In this document: positions 53,111-63,982 of the stretch, piece by piece
Layout: the number at the start of each line of letters is the position of its first letter
How positions within the stretch are numbered: the first letter of the stretch is position 1
Source: Hippopus hippopus
Taxonomy: Eukaryota; Mollusca; Bivalvia; Cardiida; Cardiidae
Assembly: GCA_946811185.2 (NCBI GenBank)
Contig: OX328106.1
Location: 46,822,311 to 46,886,310, forward strand
Reading direction: 5' to 3'
Length of the DNA: 64,000 nucleotides
Made by a program: the position numbers and the translations under genes
Notes under the pieces: model-generated
What the model saw: the letters and a program-made list of their open reading frames with translations, nothing else
What the model was told of the DNA's origin: nothing
Database searches by the model: none

Positions 53111-53173
53111 TTTTTTTTTTTCAATGGGCCAATGGACGATTCCAAAACTTGCCTTCTCGTATTAAATGTAAGT

Positions 53174-53387
53174 CTTAACTTTTTCAGCGCCCAATAAATA
53201 AACTCGACTTCTTTCGACGGCTTTAAATAGAATCCATTGAAACTTACAAAGATTTTGATTGTATAGGCTTGACTACACATGCGGGCGGCATAGATCAAAG
53301 ATCAGACTGCACGTTCTGTGCAGTCTGATCTTGATCTATGCTGTTCGCAAAAGTCAACGTTTTCGCCTCTGGCGCCGAAAAGGTTAA
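53174..53387. mobile_element. M2-type MITE, variant ends
   Basis: 214 bp between TTAA at 53174 and 53384. Ends read CTTTTTCAGCGCC and GGCGCCGAAAAGG, unlike other M2 copies, but the core (AGATCAAAGATCAGACTGC and complement) is the M2 palindrome. Confidence 0.7.
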
Positions 53388-53639
53388 TGCAGTGTTGGGA
53401 CTTAACTGTTTGGTCCCACCCAAACCAACCACTTAACCTGGCTAATTACAAGGCTAGATACCTATCCCTACCATACTGTCCAAGAACGGTATAGACCATC
53501 GCCTTAGTAATAAAATAAATATTTGCAAACGTTCACATATATATCTCGGTCAATACATTATCTAATTGACCAACAAATGACAAAATCGCCACGACAAAAT
53601 TTCAATGACGGCTATTGTCACTCCTTTTAAAATACGCAT

Positions 53640-53866
53640 TGATTAAAACTGTCCCAAACGACGATAGTTTAGACTCTTAAAAATTAAAAAAAAATCTGCG
53701 AACGACAGTTTAAAACTTGACGCAAATGAAAAGAAGTTCTCTGACAGGGTAGAAAACATTGTGAGAAAATGCTGGCGACATTTTCTTTTTTCTCCTTTTC
53801 GATTAATGTTTTCAAAAGTCTTCTTTCTCGCGGTCGTCAAAGTACTATATATTGCTTGTTAAAAGG
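53640..53866. mobile_element. M1 MITE, diverged
   Basis: Recognised by GACAGGGTAGAAAACATTG and AATGTTTTCAAAAGTC; centre reduced to GCTGGCGAC. Confidence 0.6.
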
Positions 53867-53884
53867 CTTTCTGTGAAACAAGAG

Positions 53885-54020
53885 CTTTTAATCCTATACA
53901 AAAGTTAAACGATCCCGTTTTTTTTAATGACACTCAGAGAGAAGACTTAAAAATATTCTGGAAGAAGGAAACAATGCTGGTAACCAGCACACGCCCCTCT
54001 TTCCGACAATGTTTTCATAC
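53885..54020. mobile_element. M1 fragment
   Basis: ATGCTGGTAACCAGC centre with damaged stems; right arm absent. Confidence 0.55.
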
Positions 54021-54049
54021 ACAAGTCCCATGATTTTGCCACGCCTAAT

Positions 54050-54177
54050 TTCTGGGTCCGTATTCACTAACCATTCTTAAGAACATTTGTAGTCTTTATA
54101 TCTGAGGTTTTCTAAATTTGAAAGTAACACAACTTCTGATTGGCTAAACCATTTGGTTTAGCCAATCAGAAGTTGAC
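54050..54177. mobile_element. M5 MITE, right part lost
   Basis: CCGTATTCACTAACCATTC left end and a perfect central hairpin (CTTCTGATTGGCTAAACC with complement). The right subterminal arm is gone. Confidence 0.75.
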
Positions 54178-54531
54178 ACAATCATGTATGAATAGAAACA
54201 ACTTTTTGAATGCAAACGATTTCAGAATATATAGTTTGAACTTGCCCATATGTTTATTGGCAAACAAATTGGTCGTAAGCAAGGTGACGACAAAGTAAAT
54301 ACGAGGAAGACCTAGAAATGGGGTCAAACATTTGACATTGAGATTATCAAAAAGACAATGTTGACTTTCTTTTTCAATGTCTAGATTACTGCAATACGCC
54401 TCGACATAAACGTGCACCAGACCGCTTTAATTACATCCCTTTTTTAATATGGATAATCAGCGTGTATTTTCGATTTAACAATACAAGTATGTATAGGAAA
54501 AAAGGGATTTTTTTTTTCTTTGATCACAATG
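54178..54531. other. No recognisable gene
   Basis: Nothing recognisable. Confidence 0.35.
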
Positions 54532-54787
54532 TATATGAGGCGTGCTCTGTAAAAACGGGGCTTACTACATCTGTAAAAAGTATCGACCTATTGCAGCCTT
54601 CGCAGTCTACGCAGGCTGACATGGACCGAGACTTTTTGCTATCGGTCAATATTCTGCGCGTTAAAGGACCTTTCTACCTCATGACTCGGTTGTTAGTCAA
54701 AAAGGATTTTATGGATCCATAATTATGTGATGAATTGCTCGGTATAATGCATCACGGAGATTCAATAAAAGCCCTTTAGCTGATATG
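54532..54787. mobile_element. M3 MITE, near complete
   Basis: ATATGAGGCGTGCTCTG at the left; core GCAGTCTACGCAGGCTGAC; right end eroded at AGCTGATATG. Confidence 0.75.
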
Positions 54788-54841
54788 TATTTAAAAGTCT
54801 TCTAGTGCAAGACCGAAACATTCGTGTGTAGGAGGTAATAA

Positions 54842-55072
54842 TAACTTTACACCAAACGACAATGTTCTAACGTTAGACTTGTCCAAATTGAAGGCATTTG
54901 CAGACGAAAATTGAAGGGGACTCAAATGACATAATTTGTTCTCGATAGACTAGATAACATTGTGGGAAAAAAAAGAGAATATACTGGTTACCAGCATTTT
55001 CTCCTTTTCCCCACAATGTTCAAAAGCCTTCTTCCTCAAGGTCGTTAAAACTCGGGATTGCATGGTAAAGGA
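54842..55072. mobile_element. M1 MITE, near complete
   Basis: CTTTACACCAAACGAC to GGTAAAGGACC; centre CTGGTTACCAG. Confidence 0.8.
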
Positions 55073-55080
55073 CCAGACCA

Positions 55081-55528
55081 TGCTCTTAACAAGCCTGTGT
55101 TTTAACGACTTATAGGAAGAGAGCTTTTTAAACACAGCTGAAAATGTAGGAAATGCTGGTAACTACTATTTTTCCACATTTCCACGATGTTTTCTGTCAA
55201 CTTATAGCCAGATATTGCCATTTAACTCTTTACCAAACGACAAAATTTTAGACTGATCCAAATTGAAAGCATTTGCAGACGACAAAATAAATGTAACTCA
55301 AAAATTGAAATTTGTTTCCAGCAGGGTAGAAAACATTGTGGGAAAAGGAGAAAATGCTGGTTACCAGCATTTTCTCCTTTTCCCACCATGTTTTCAAAAG
55401 GCTTCTATCTCAGGGTCGTAAAAACCAGGGATTGTTTGGTAAAGGGTTAAGTCAAATAAGTACTGTCTTTTGCTAATTCTTTCAATTTGGACAAAATTAA
55501 ATTTTTGTCATTAGATAAAGCGTTGAAG
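55081..55528. mobile_element. M1 host with nested M1
   Basis: Left part to 55221 (TGTGTTTTAACGACTTATAG ... GATATTGCCAT). The right part from 55451 continues TTCTTTCAATTTGGAC ... ATAAAGCGTTGAA. The insertion point is the TTAA that other copies show as ACATTTAATTTGTC. Confidence 0.8.
55222..55450. mobile_element. M1 MITE, intact 229 bp, nested
   Basis: TTAACTCTTTACCAAAC to GGTAAAGGGTTAA, palindrome with a single change (CCCACCATG). Confidence 0.95.
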
Positions 55529-55542
55529 TAAACGCCTTTTAA

Positions 55543-55745
55543 TTGAGTCATGCTCTGGAAAAAGGTGGTTTAATACATCTCCGTGATGCAACATACCAAG
55601 CAAGTCATCACATGATCATAGATCTATAAAGTCCATTTTGTCTAACAATTGATTGAATAATGAAGTAAACTGGTCCTTTGACATCCAGACAATTGACCAA
55701 TAGCAAAGAGTTTCAGCCCAGGACAGCCTGCACAGACTCTGAATA
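55543..55745. mobile_element. M3 MITE, left two thirds
   Basis: GAGTCATGCTCTGG and GGTTTAATACATCTCCGTG, reaching CCAGGACAGCCTGCACAG, then lost. Confidence 0.65.
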
Positions 55746-55785
55746 AAGAATGAATAGAACCAATGAAATACAATACGACCTTTAC

Positions 55786-56170
55786 AATATATAGAGCGCA
55801 ACAGACAAAAAATATCTGACTTTAAGGGAGTCGCTAATATTGCAAAAATTTAAGGCCGGCTATTCAATTTACCGTAAGAGCGCCAAAGACATAAAAAAAA
55901 AGATAAGTTAAAGCAAAAGAGTCATTAATATGGCAATATTTTAAGACCAACTGTTCAATATATTAAAAAACATAATATTATTATTATCATAATACATTAA
56001 AAAAAACATTAAAAAACAAAAAGACATATTGCAGACCTGTAGCAAAAGAGTCGCTAATATCGAAATATTTCAAGGCCGACTGTTCAATATATAGAGCGCC
56101 GACATAAAAGTGACATGTATTTTAGACAACACAATACACCTCGTAAATAGCGATATTTCAAGGCCGTATC
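55786..56170. repeat. Degenerate tandem repeat
   Basis: The phrase AGTCGCTAATAT or a variant recurs at about 55828, 55919 and 56048, each followed by AATATTT, AAGGCC and TGTTCAATATATAGAGCGC-like words; a last partial unit is near 56145. Spacing is irregular (about 91-129 bp). Confidence 0.6.
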
Positions 56171-56289
56171 TAATGGAAGCGGGCTGAGCTGAGCAGATTC
56201 AAGATTTCACTCCACCTTCTTTGCTCTACACATGTTGCAAAAGCATGTGAAGTCAGCGTGTTTGGCCCTCTGAGGGTGAACCACTACTG

Positions 56290-56463
56290 TCCAAATACAG
56301 CTGAATCATGAGGTACACTGGTTCTTGGACATGCAGAAAATTTAACAAAATCAAAAAGTTTCAGCCCTGTTGAGCCTGCGCGGACTGCGCAGACTGACCC
56401 ATATGGGTCTATGCTTTTTGCAAATGCATTAAGTCTCCTTTTCACAGAGCATGGATCATATAA
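56290..56463. mobile_element. M3 MITE, right two thirds
   Basis: GCCTGCGCGGACTGCGCAG core and GCATTAAGTCTCCTTTTC then AGAGCATGGATCATAT. Confidence 0.7.
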
Positions 56464-56794
56464 TGCCCGTTCAAATGACAGCTTTAGGAAACATTAGTGA
56501 AACAGGGGCACTTCATTGTAAAAAGAAATTGCTCCTTTTTCAACATTTTTTTCATAGCGTCAAAAATGATTCCCCCCAAAACGGGTGTCAAATGTGGATC
56601 GTAATTTTCAGTAGGTAAAAAAATTCGCGTGTTAAGCAAAGAGTTCAGAATTTACGGTGCATTTAAAGCGCAGTCACAACTTTAACCTTTTGTTAGAGAA
56701 ATAATTACTACAAATATTTTCTATTTTTCAAATACTGAAAAGATTGTGTAATTTAGTACACACTGATATAATATCGCCCAAATTTTTGTTATAC
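56464..56794. other. No recognisable gene
   Basis: One degraded M1-like pair of words (AAATTGCTCCTTTTTCAAC) near 56525; otherwise nothing. Confidence 0.35.
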
Positions 56795-57108
56795 TGTGTG
56801 GTGTTTAACGCCATTTCAACCTTCTTAAAGTTACATCGGGGCAGACAGTACACCTATTCATGCCCCCCCTCCCCCCTGGATTTCTTTTTAAATCTGTATG
56901 TCGCACAATATTCTTCAAAGCCATTGGCTACTAGTAACTACCTCATAACCTCCATCGAAACAATGATCGGAAACGCGACAGAAACGAATTCTGTCGCAAT
57001 GAACACCATCAAGCATCGGAAAGATATTGACCGAGCTGGAAAATCGAACCAGCGACCCCTTAGTTTCAAGCCCTGTAACTCACCGACTGAGCAACGGGGC
57101 TTTGCTCC
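56795..57108 (-). mobile_element. S1 SINE, full but diverged
   Basis: GTGTGGTGTTTAACGCC to CCGACTGAGCAACGGGG, with minus-strand B-box TGGTTCGATTTTCC. A C-rich expansion (CCCCCCCTCCCCCC) interrupts the body near 56863. The 203-codon plus-strand frame over this region is a by-product. Confidence 0.8.
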
Positions 57109-57210
57109 AAGGATGTTATGTTGCAAGTTAAATCGGTTTTTATCATCCCCTATGTATTTTGCACTCGTATGCCAACTCTTTATCAAACAACACAATTTAA
57201 GACATAGAGG

Positions 57211-57633
57211 ATATTTGTTTTTTTCGGTGAAAGATCGAAATTTATTTCATCGAGTGAACACCATCGGTAATATTTTCCGATGGTGTTCACTCGATGAAAT
57301 AAATTTCGATCTTTCAACGAAAAAAACAAATATTCTATTTATTTCATGCTTTTAACCCTTTCTTGAAGGAGCTTTATCAAAATCCAGTACAGTTCTTTTC
57401 AATTATTCCCCGTGGCGTACCCTTCGCGCATAGCAACGCATTACAATATTACGTCAAGCGCGAGAAATGTAAGGTAAATGACGTCATATTTCCATCTGGT
57501 TGTGAGTCGCGCGCAATTTACCTAGGTAACTAGAATATAAAAATCGGTATTTTCACTGGTCGTACCCGTGTAATATCGAAAAATATTTTCACTGCTATTT
57601 CTCGATATCCTACCGGGAAGCATGAAATAATAA
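57211..57633 (-). mobile_element. D element copy 2, empty site
   Basis: Reverse complement of copy 1: hairpin 57211-57334, then GCATGCTTTTAACCCTTTC-type junction, then shared blocks GCATAGCAACGCATTAC, ATGACGTCATATTTCC and ACCTAGGTAACTAG, ending GCATGAAATAATA. At the site filled by M1 in copy 1, this copy has a single TTAA in AAAGGGTTAAAAGC (minus strand). Confidence 0.85.
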
Positions 57634-57639
57634 CCCATA

Positions 57640-57772
57640 TCTAAAGCATTTGCAGACAACAAAGTAACTGAAGGTAAATCATGTAAATTGTCCAACAGCG
57701 TAGGAAAAGGAAAAAATGCTGTATAATAAGATTTTCCCTTTTCCACAAGTGTTTTCAAAAGCCTTCTTCTAT
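57640..57772. mobile_element. M1 fragment
   Basis: AAAGCATTTGCAGACAAC to TTTTCAAAAGCCTTC; both outer ends lost and centre reduced. Confidence 0.55.
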
Positions 57773-57867
57773 ATGTTCACACTTATGTAGTGGTTTAAAA
57801 TAATCAAAATAATCATCCACTTACATATATAAGCTTTTAATGTCAATTTCATGTACTTAATCGTAAC

Positions 57868-58083
57868 CTAAAAAATCGACTTTTAATGACCCCGAAAGAA
57901 ATGGCTTTTGAAAACATTGTTTGAAAAGGAGAAAATGCTGGTAACGAGCATTTTCTCCTTTCCTACAATGTTTTCCATCATATCAAAGGCAGAATTCATC
58001 AATAAAGCAACACTTAATTTGTCGTCTGTAAAATGCTTTCAATTTGATCTAGTCCAAATTTCGTCGTTTTGGAAAGAGATAAA
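57868..58083. mobile_element. M1 MITE, near complete
   Basis: CTTTTAATGACCCCGAAAG to GGAAAGAGATAA; centre CTGGTAACGAG. Confidence 0.75.
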
Positions 58084-58189
58084 CATTGGTTACTCGGGAT
58101 ACGTAATCATAAACCACTCTAAATTACATACTAAGTCACTTATTTTAGGTTTAAAGAGTAACGCATATTTTCGTAATGGGTTATTTGAT

Positions 58190-58459
58190 ATACGAGCCAT
58201 TGTCTGGCGAAAGGGGGCTTAATGCATCTCCGTGATGCATTATAGCAAGCAAGTTTCACATAATTGTGGATCCATAAAATTAATCTTATGTCTAACAATC
58301 GATTGAATCATGAGATGGACTGGTCCTTTGACATGCAGAAAAATGACCACATGCAAAAAAGTTTCGACCCAGGTGAGCCTGCGCGGATTGCGCAGGCTGA
58401 CCTGGGTCGATATTTTTTTTGCAGACGTTTTAAACCCCATTCTCTCAGAGCACGGCACA
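58190..58459. mobile_element. M3 palindromic MITE, complete
   Basis: ATACGAGCCATTGTCTGG to CAGAGCACGGC, 270 bp. Core AGCCTGCGCGGATTGCGCAG. Confidence 0.85.
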
Positions 58460-59611
58460 ATTATTTATTTAGTTTACTATTCATCATAGATATAATCCAG
58501 GGCCATCAATGACTTCTGCTGGTTGCTAAATACACTGGATCCTTACAACGTTAAACAAGTGAAATCGATTTCTTTTTCAATTAGTTAAAACACCCTGTTA
58601 CAAATCAATGACTGATTTAGTAAGAAAAAGTTCAAGTAAATGATGGACAGTTCGACTAGACCAGGATCAGACTGTATGTCTGTGTGTTTAGATCTAGACC
58701 AATTCCAATCGTCAATCATGTAATACATACGCTCTTAACTTAAAGTAGAACAAATGGGAAGTATTAGACCAAACAACAACAACAACAAAAACAACAGTAA
58801 GCCAAAATGTTTCAATTGGAATTGTCACTCAGTATAAACACGTCACTCACTGTGTATAAATTATATATGATACAGTTTTGTATGGGCCAGGGGCCTAAAT
58901 ACTTGAATAAAGATATTAGAAATTGGAAAATTGGAAATTCCTCACAAAAATAGCGCTGAACAATCAATGAAATCCACTTTTTGCTCAATACACTGCATCC
59001 TTCCAGTGTTCAATATATGAAATTGATTTTTTTCAAGCAGTAAAAATGGCCTTGATATGACAGCTTAATGGATTAATTGGTGAGAAAAAATTAAAAAAAA
59101 AAAAAATCGTACGGTTTAGATTAAAATCAGACTGCACGTTCTGTGCAGTCTGATCTTAATCTACACCGTCCGCAAAAGGCTACCCAAAATTTCCCTTGTT
59201 ATATCAAGGGTCACGGGCTCGGTTAAACACTAGAAAAAGTACTTACACGAACTATTATCGGTTTCTCATTGTCAAGGGCGAAGGCAAGGCCGAATGATAT
59301 TTCTGTACAAAGTCCGAACGTCATTTTCTCTAAAACCATTATTAGCCTATTGCCATAAATATTATGTCATTGCCGCATTAACCATGACTATCAACTTGGA
59401 AATTTAACAAATCCAAAAGTAAATTATAGACCAGTCATAAATTATAAATAACATATTGATTATAGAAAGTAGATTTATACATTGATACATGGATGGAAAT
59501 GTACTTTGATTTATTTGAAGCGAGATGATGTTGGCTGCGGAAAAATATTCGAAGCGGGAATTTATTATATTATGATTTCTATTGGATACTAAAGGTAAGA
59601 CCGTTTGAAAG
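58460..59611. other. Unannotated stretch with M2 core relics
   Basis: M2 palindrome at 59115-59178 (AATCAGACTGCACGTTC and complement) without TTAA ends, and a second relic near 58660. No gene seen. Confidence 0.5.
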
Positions 59612-59680
59612 ACTCTCTGTCTGTCTGTCTGTCTGTCTCTGTGTCTCTGTCTCTGTCTCTCTCTCTTTCTTCAATTTCTT

Positions 59681-59736
<56 letters not shown>

Positions 59737-59764
59737 CAATTTCTTTCTCAATCTCTCTCTTTCA
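59612..59764. repeat. TCTG/TC pyrimidine microsatellite
   Basis: TCTG units grade into long TC runs, interrupted twice by TTTCTTCAATTTCTTTC, which shows the array itself was duplicated. Confidence 0.95.
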
Positions 59765-59985
59765 GTCTCTTATCGCATTAACAATGGTACTATATTGCGG
59801 AAACTCATTACTTTCAAACTTATTTTTAAAGTGTTTCTTTTTATAATTTTATTATTTTTTTCTTTCATTTAATTCTTTCAATAATCAATATATTTTTTTT
59901 ACAGCATTGATCAGTGTTTTTATTTTCCTGCTCCGGTTAAATAGCATCAACAAAACATTTTTTTATGACTTTCTCTCCCCCTCTC

Positions 59986-60182
59986 TTAAATCTTTACCAC
60001 AAAATCCCGAGTTTTAACAACCCCACCAAAAATGGCTGTTGAAAAATATAGTGGGAAAAGGAGAAAATGCTGGTAACCAGCATTTTCTCCTTTTCCCTCT
60101 ATGTTTTCTGCCCCACCTAAAGCAAATTCCATTGTATCAATTTATATAAGTCTAAAATTTTGTCATTTGGTAAAGCGATAAA
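59986..60182. mobile_element. M1 MITE, shortened right arm
   Basis: TTAAATCTTTACCACAAAATCC to GGTAAAGCGATAA, perfect stems around CTGGTAACCAG. Confidence 0.85.
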
Positions 60183-60295
60183 TCATCAGCATTCATAACC
60201 AAGTAACTTTTATAATCTGACAGTTTCATCTACTGAATGCTTTCAAGTTACGCTATACTGTTTAATCCGCTGAATAATCAATACCAGTGGTTTGG

Positions 60296-60445
60296 TGCAC
60301 AACAAAACTTTAAACGACCCTGCGGTTTAAATTTCTGACGGAGAGGGCCAATGAAACATGGTCGGAAAAGGAGACCATACTGGTAACAAGCATAATCGTT
60401 CTCCTTTTCCATCAATGTTTTCTTTATCCCTAGTAACCTTTGACC
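60296..60445. mobile_element. M1 MITE, right part replaced by M3
   Basis: AAACTTTAAACGACCCTG and CTGGTAACAAGCA centre; it breaks into the M3 fragment. Confidence 0.6.
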
Positions 60446-60467
60446 AAAAGAAAATCAGTCATTCGAT

Positions 60468-60670
60468 GCAAGCCCGCGCAGGCTGATCTGGGTCGAAAAT
60501 TTTTGCTGTTGGTCAATTTTCTGCTAGTCAAAGGACCAGTCGCACTCATGATTCAGTTGGTTGTTGGACAAAATAGATGTTATGGATCCGTACTTATGTG
60601 GCAACTTGCTTGCTATAATGCATCACGGAGATGCATTAAAACACCTTTTGCCAGAGCACGGACCTTTGAT
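60468..60670. mobile_element. M3 MITE, right two thirds
   Basis: GCCCGCGCAGGCTGATCTGG core, TATAATGCATCACGGAGATG and CAGAGCACGG right end. Confidence 0.75.
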
Positions 60671-60985
60671 ATAAAAGATGGTTTTTAGCAAGAAAAAAAA
60701 ATCTTATCATAACCAGGGATCTTATATACACATATACGATCCCTGTCATAACGGACAAGGCATATCTATATCTTTGCAGTCTGATCTTTATTGATGACGT
60801 CCATAATATTAAAAAAACTAAGTCGAAAACGACTTAATCTTTCAAAAGGCGTTGTCTGCGCATGTCATATTCTTCGAAGATTCGACCTGTCTGCTATGAC
60901 GCATCACCCAGCCCCGTATACCTGGGAAAAGTAGGGCTTATATACCGAAGCTATTAGCCTATTACCCAAGCATGCAGGGGCTGTT
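60671..60985. other. No recognisable gene
   Basis: A small hairpin AGGGATCTTATATACAC with CGATCCCT near 60715-60746; nothing else. Confidence 0.4.
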
Positions 60986-60991
60986 TTAATA

Positions 60992-62030
60992 TCAATCAAT
61001 CAATACTTTATTAGCATAACATAATACAATGTTGTTGCTATTACAAAATAAATAATTGTACAATACAGTTACAAAGTTTATCATATGTACTAATAGTTTC
61101 AGTATGTAGCTTTTACGTGCACCTTTGGACAAAAACAGTACGAGAAAAGTACAATATGGGTTCAAACCTAAACAATTTAATTATTTTAAAGATTTCTATC
61201 CTATTTATTTGTTACTCTGACGTTTATCATTGGCCATACATATATATTTACTTAAATTATTTGTAGTTTTTTTATTATCATTTTTCATCAATAAAATAAA
61301 TTTGTACATAGATGGTTGAGTATAATAAAACTTGGGTATTAATTGACTTCTAATTTGTTGATAAAGAGGACATATTAGTACAAAGTGAAATTCGTCTTCT
61401 ATTTCATTCAGATTACATAATTTACAGATTCTATTCTCTCTTGGTATGCTATTGAATCTACCTTCCTCAATCAATAAACGGTGTGATGAACATCTTATTC
61501 TTGTAAGTTCAATTCTTTGTTTATCATTAATAACACAGTTAAGATAATTTTCATATTCAAAACATATTTTAAAAGATCTATAGCATTGCAGCTTAGATGA
61601 GTTTTCTAAATCCGTAAACCAATTTTGAATAAATGTGTCCTTTACTTTTCTACTTATCATTTGTATATCTGCTTTTGTAACAGTCGATTTACTATGCATG
61701 AATGATAGTCCTAAATTATTTAATATATATATAATATTTTTATGAAAACCATTTACGATATTACCATTGTTGTCTTTCATATTAAAAACTTTACATAAAA
61801 GGCTTCTAGGGTTTGATAGTATCTTTTGCCAATATTTCATAATTGCTATTTTGCGATGTACAATCAGTGGATAACGACCCAATTCGCCATATATGGCTGC
61901 GGTTGGAGTCTGCGTACGTACACATAAGATCTGTTTTAAAAATTTCAAATGTATTTTTTCAATATCATCAGCCTTATGAAGACCCCATATACAAGCTCCG
62001 TACATTAGGATTGGAAGAATAAGTAATAAA
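60992..62030 (-). mobile_element. LINE (non-LTR retrotransposon), 5' truncated
   Basis: On the minus strand the copy begins inside the reverse-transcriptase ORF (a LPILMYG-type motif at about 62018) and runs through the ORF end at 61205. A 3' UTR of about 200 bp follows, with GCTAATAAAG and a short TTGA/ATTG repeat tail at 60992-61006. 5' truncation and a microsatellite 3' tail are standard for LINE insertions. Clade not assigned; CR1/L2/Jockey-like is possible. Confidence 0.8.
61205..62029 (-). pseudogene. C-terminal part of LINE ORF2 (reverse transcriptase)
   Basis: A 266-codon frame from ATG at 62005, extended upstream in frame by LILPIL before any homology can start. Residues 2-8 (YGACIWG) and 14-30 (DIEKIHLKFLKQILCVR) match the end of the LINE polymerase thumb region, with AAIYGELGRYPL at 36-47. 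A CCHC-like knuckle C194-x2-C197-x9-H207-x4-C212 follows, the usual position for non-LTR ORF2 C-termini. The fingers/palm with the catalytic FADD-type box and the endonuclease are absent, so the protein cannot be functional, although no internal stop occurs. Confidence 0.8.
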
Positions 62031-62510
62031 TGGCCGATACATAGGTTACATGCAAGCCGATCATAGCTGAATGAATCGCACCAGGTAGCGTTTTATTGAG
62101 TAAACATTTATTTCATTTTGAAATTCAAAGTAACGGTTGTTGTTTTGAAAAGTAGTCCGGTTCTGTACCCAGAATGCCCAAATTAGACAGATGTGTATTT
62201 GTAGAATGCCATCTAGCGGGAGATAATGTTCAAAAGAAGTATTTCCTCGGGTTTAGATTAGAATGATTAAGGGGGGGGGGGTGGAGTTATCATCCGAGTT
62301 ACGTTTCGTCTGTCAGATATTCGCACCTAGTAACTTGAACCTAGAAACGGTGTAGTAGGCCTATACGACATACGTATATACATATTGGGAGATTGAAATC
62401 AATCAGCAACAAAAAAAGGAGTTGAAAGCAGAAGCGCAAACATGACCTCGAATTGAAAATTGAAAATCAAATAAAACTGTTACAGAATGAGGTCTCTTTA
62501 CTGGTCGAGG
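62031..62510. other. No recognisable gene
   Basis: Contains a G run near 62271-62281; otherwise nothing recognisable. Confidence 0.4.
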
Positions 62511-62515
62511 CACGG

Positions 62516-62743
62516 TTATTTCCTTTGCCAGAAAATCCCGAGTTTGAAAATCCTGAGAACCAGGCTTTTGAAAACCTTGTGAGAAAAGAAAGAAATGCTG
62601 GTAACCAGTATTTTTTTCTTTTCCCACAATGTTTTCTACCCTTCACAATACAATTTCCACTATTTAAGCCACATTTGGTTTGTTCTCAAATGCTTTTAAG
62701 CTAATTCAGACAGTCTAATTTTTTGTAGACTGGTAACGGGTTG
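62516..62743. mobile_element. M1 MITE, near complete, diverged
   Basis: CCTTTGCCAGAAAATCCCG to GGTAACGGGTTGA; centre CTGGTAACCAG. Confidence 0.75.
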
Positions 62744-62869
62744 AAAAAGAGCAGTCTACGACTAAAGACTTTTTACAACTGCGACGCAGTCTATTGACAT
62801 TTTGATCTTTGTGTGACCATTTTGTTACCTAGACTATTTGTTTGATTGATTACAGTTCAAGTTTGACTT

Positions 62870-62990
62870 TTCACGCAACTAAAGTTGACAACTACAGAAA
62901 ATATTGTGGAAAAAAGAGCAATTACTTGTAAGAAGCAATTCCTTTTTCCCATAATCATTTCGATACTGTACAAGAAAAGAGAATGTTTTC
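62870..62990. mobile_element. M1 fragment, old
   Basis: GAAAATATTGTGGAAAAAAG and CCTTTTTCCCATAATC surround an altered centre (ACTTGTAAGAAGC). Confidence 0.5.
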
Positions 62991-63239
62991 CTTTTCTTAT
63001 GATATTTGCGATTTGTATAATTTCCATCTGTACAGCAATTAGGTGAAGCTTTGGTTTATCCACTTGAAATCAATCAAGTGATCGATAATTGGGAATATCA
63101 ATCATGTTCATTTTGCCGGAGAAGGCTTTACATATTTCATAGTTGTATATGATTTTGAAGCTTCATACATGTTACATAGCAATTATTCCGATGAACTGAT
63201 TTCGAATTGAATGAGTAAATTTCTGTACAAACTGTTAGT

Positions 63240-63502
63240 CCGTTTCCAACATTATCATGAGTATATCACGCCGGCCAGTCCACCTATCTATGCTTCCCCG
63301 AAGTTTCTTATACCGGTACTTCGCACATTCTTTCCATGTCATTGTCTACTTTTCAATACAAACGTCGCCGAAACAAATTTCAGCAGTGACTGCGAGTGCA
63401 TCTGTCGTAATTATTGACAAGAATTGGAGAGAATTTTGCTGAGCTAGAGATTCGAACCAAAGACCCCTGGGTTTCAAGCCATCTGAGCTACCGGGTTTGG
63501 CT
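63240..63502 (-). mobile_element. S1 SINE, diverged
   Basis: ACATTATCATGAGTATATCACG to CATCTGAGCTACCGGG. Minus-strand B-box GGTTCGAATCTC. It ends next to the TTAA of an M2. Confidence 0.75.
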
Positions 63503-63503
63503 C

Positions 63504-63982
63504 TTAACCCATAGGCTGCTAAGCCTGACTCACTGACCTTCTCTGAACAGTGTATAGATCAATATCAGACTGCACAGAACGTGCAGTCTGATCTTTGATC
63601 TACATTGTCCGATAAGGACATATTTTTCTTCCTCAAAAAATACCTTTGAAATATAGCGAAAATTAGGATTTTACTATACGGCTTAAAAGTTTCATTTCAT
63701 TTATTAAACATGCGAAAAGGTGCTTTCAGACATTTGCGTGAAAGTGACGTCTCGGATCAGCCTGCGCAGTCCGCGCAGGCTAATCCGAGACGACACTTTA
63801 CGTCAACATTAGATTTTGTCCTACAGTAGACTTGCGTGAAACAGAAAATCACACACGATCGGAAAGTGCCGTCTCGGATCAGCCTGCGCGGACTGCGCAG
63901 GCTGATCCGAGACGACACTTTACGCAAATGTCCGAATGTCCCTTTTCGCGTGTTGCAGGCCATTTAGTAGGATAAGTGTTAA
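63504..63982. mobile_element. M2 MITE carrying an M4 element
   Basis: TTAACCCATAGGCTGCTAAG at the left; core TCAGACTGCACAGAACGTG; cut in the right arm at CATTTATT. The right end TTTAGTAGGATAAGTG-TTAA resumes after 63962. Confidence 0.8.
63707..63962. mobile_element. M4 MITE, long form, nested in M2
   Basis: GCGAAAAGGTGCTTTCAGAC to TTTTCGCGTGTTGCAGGCCA. Two palindromic blocks (CAGCCTGCGCAGTCCG; CAGCCTGCGCGGACTG) and the interior ACATTAGATTTTGTCC as in the copy at 50427. Confidence 0.8.

Noticed and set aside
56744..57355. 203-codon plus-strand frame
   Set aside because: It spans an antisense SINE and the D-element hairpin; content is explained by the repeats.
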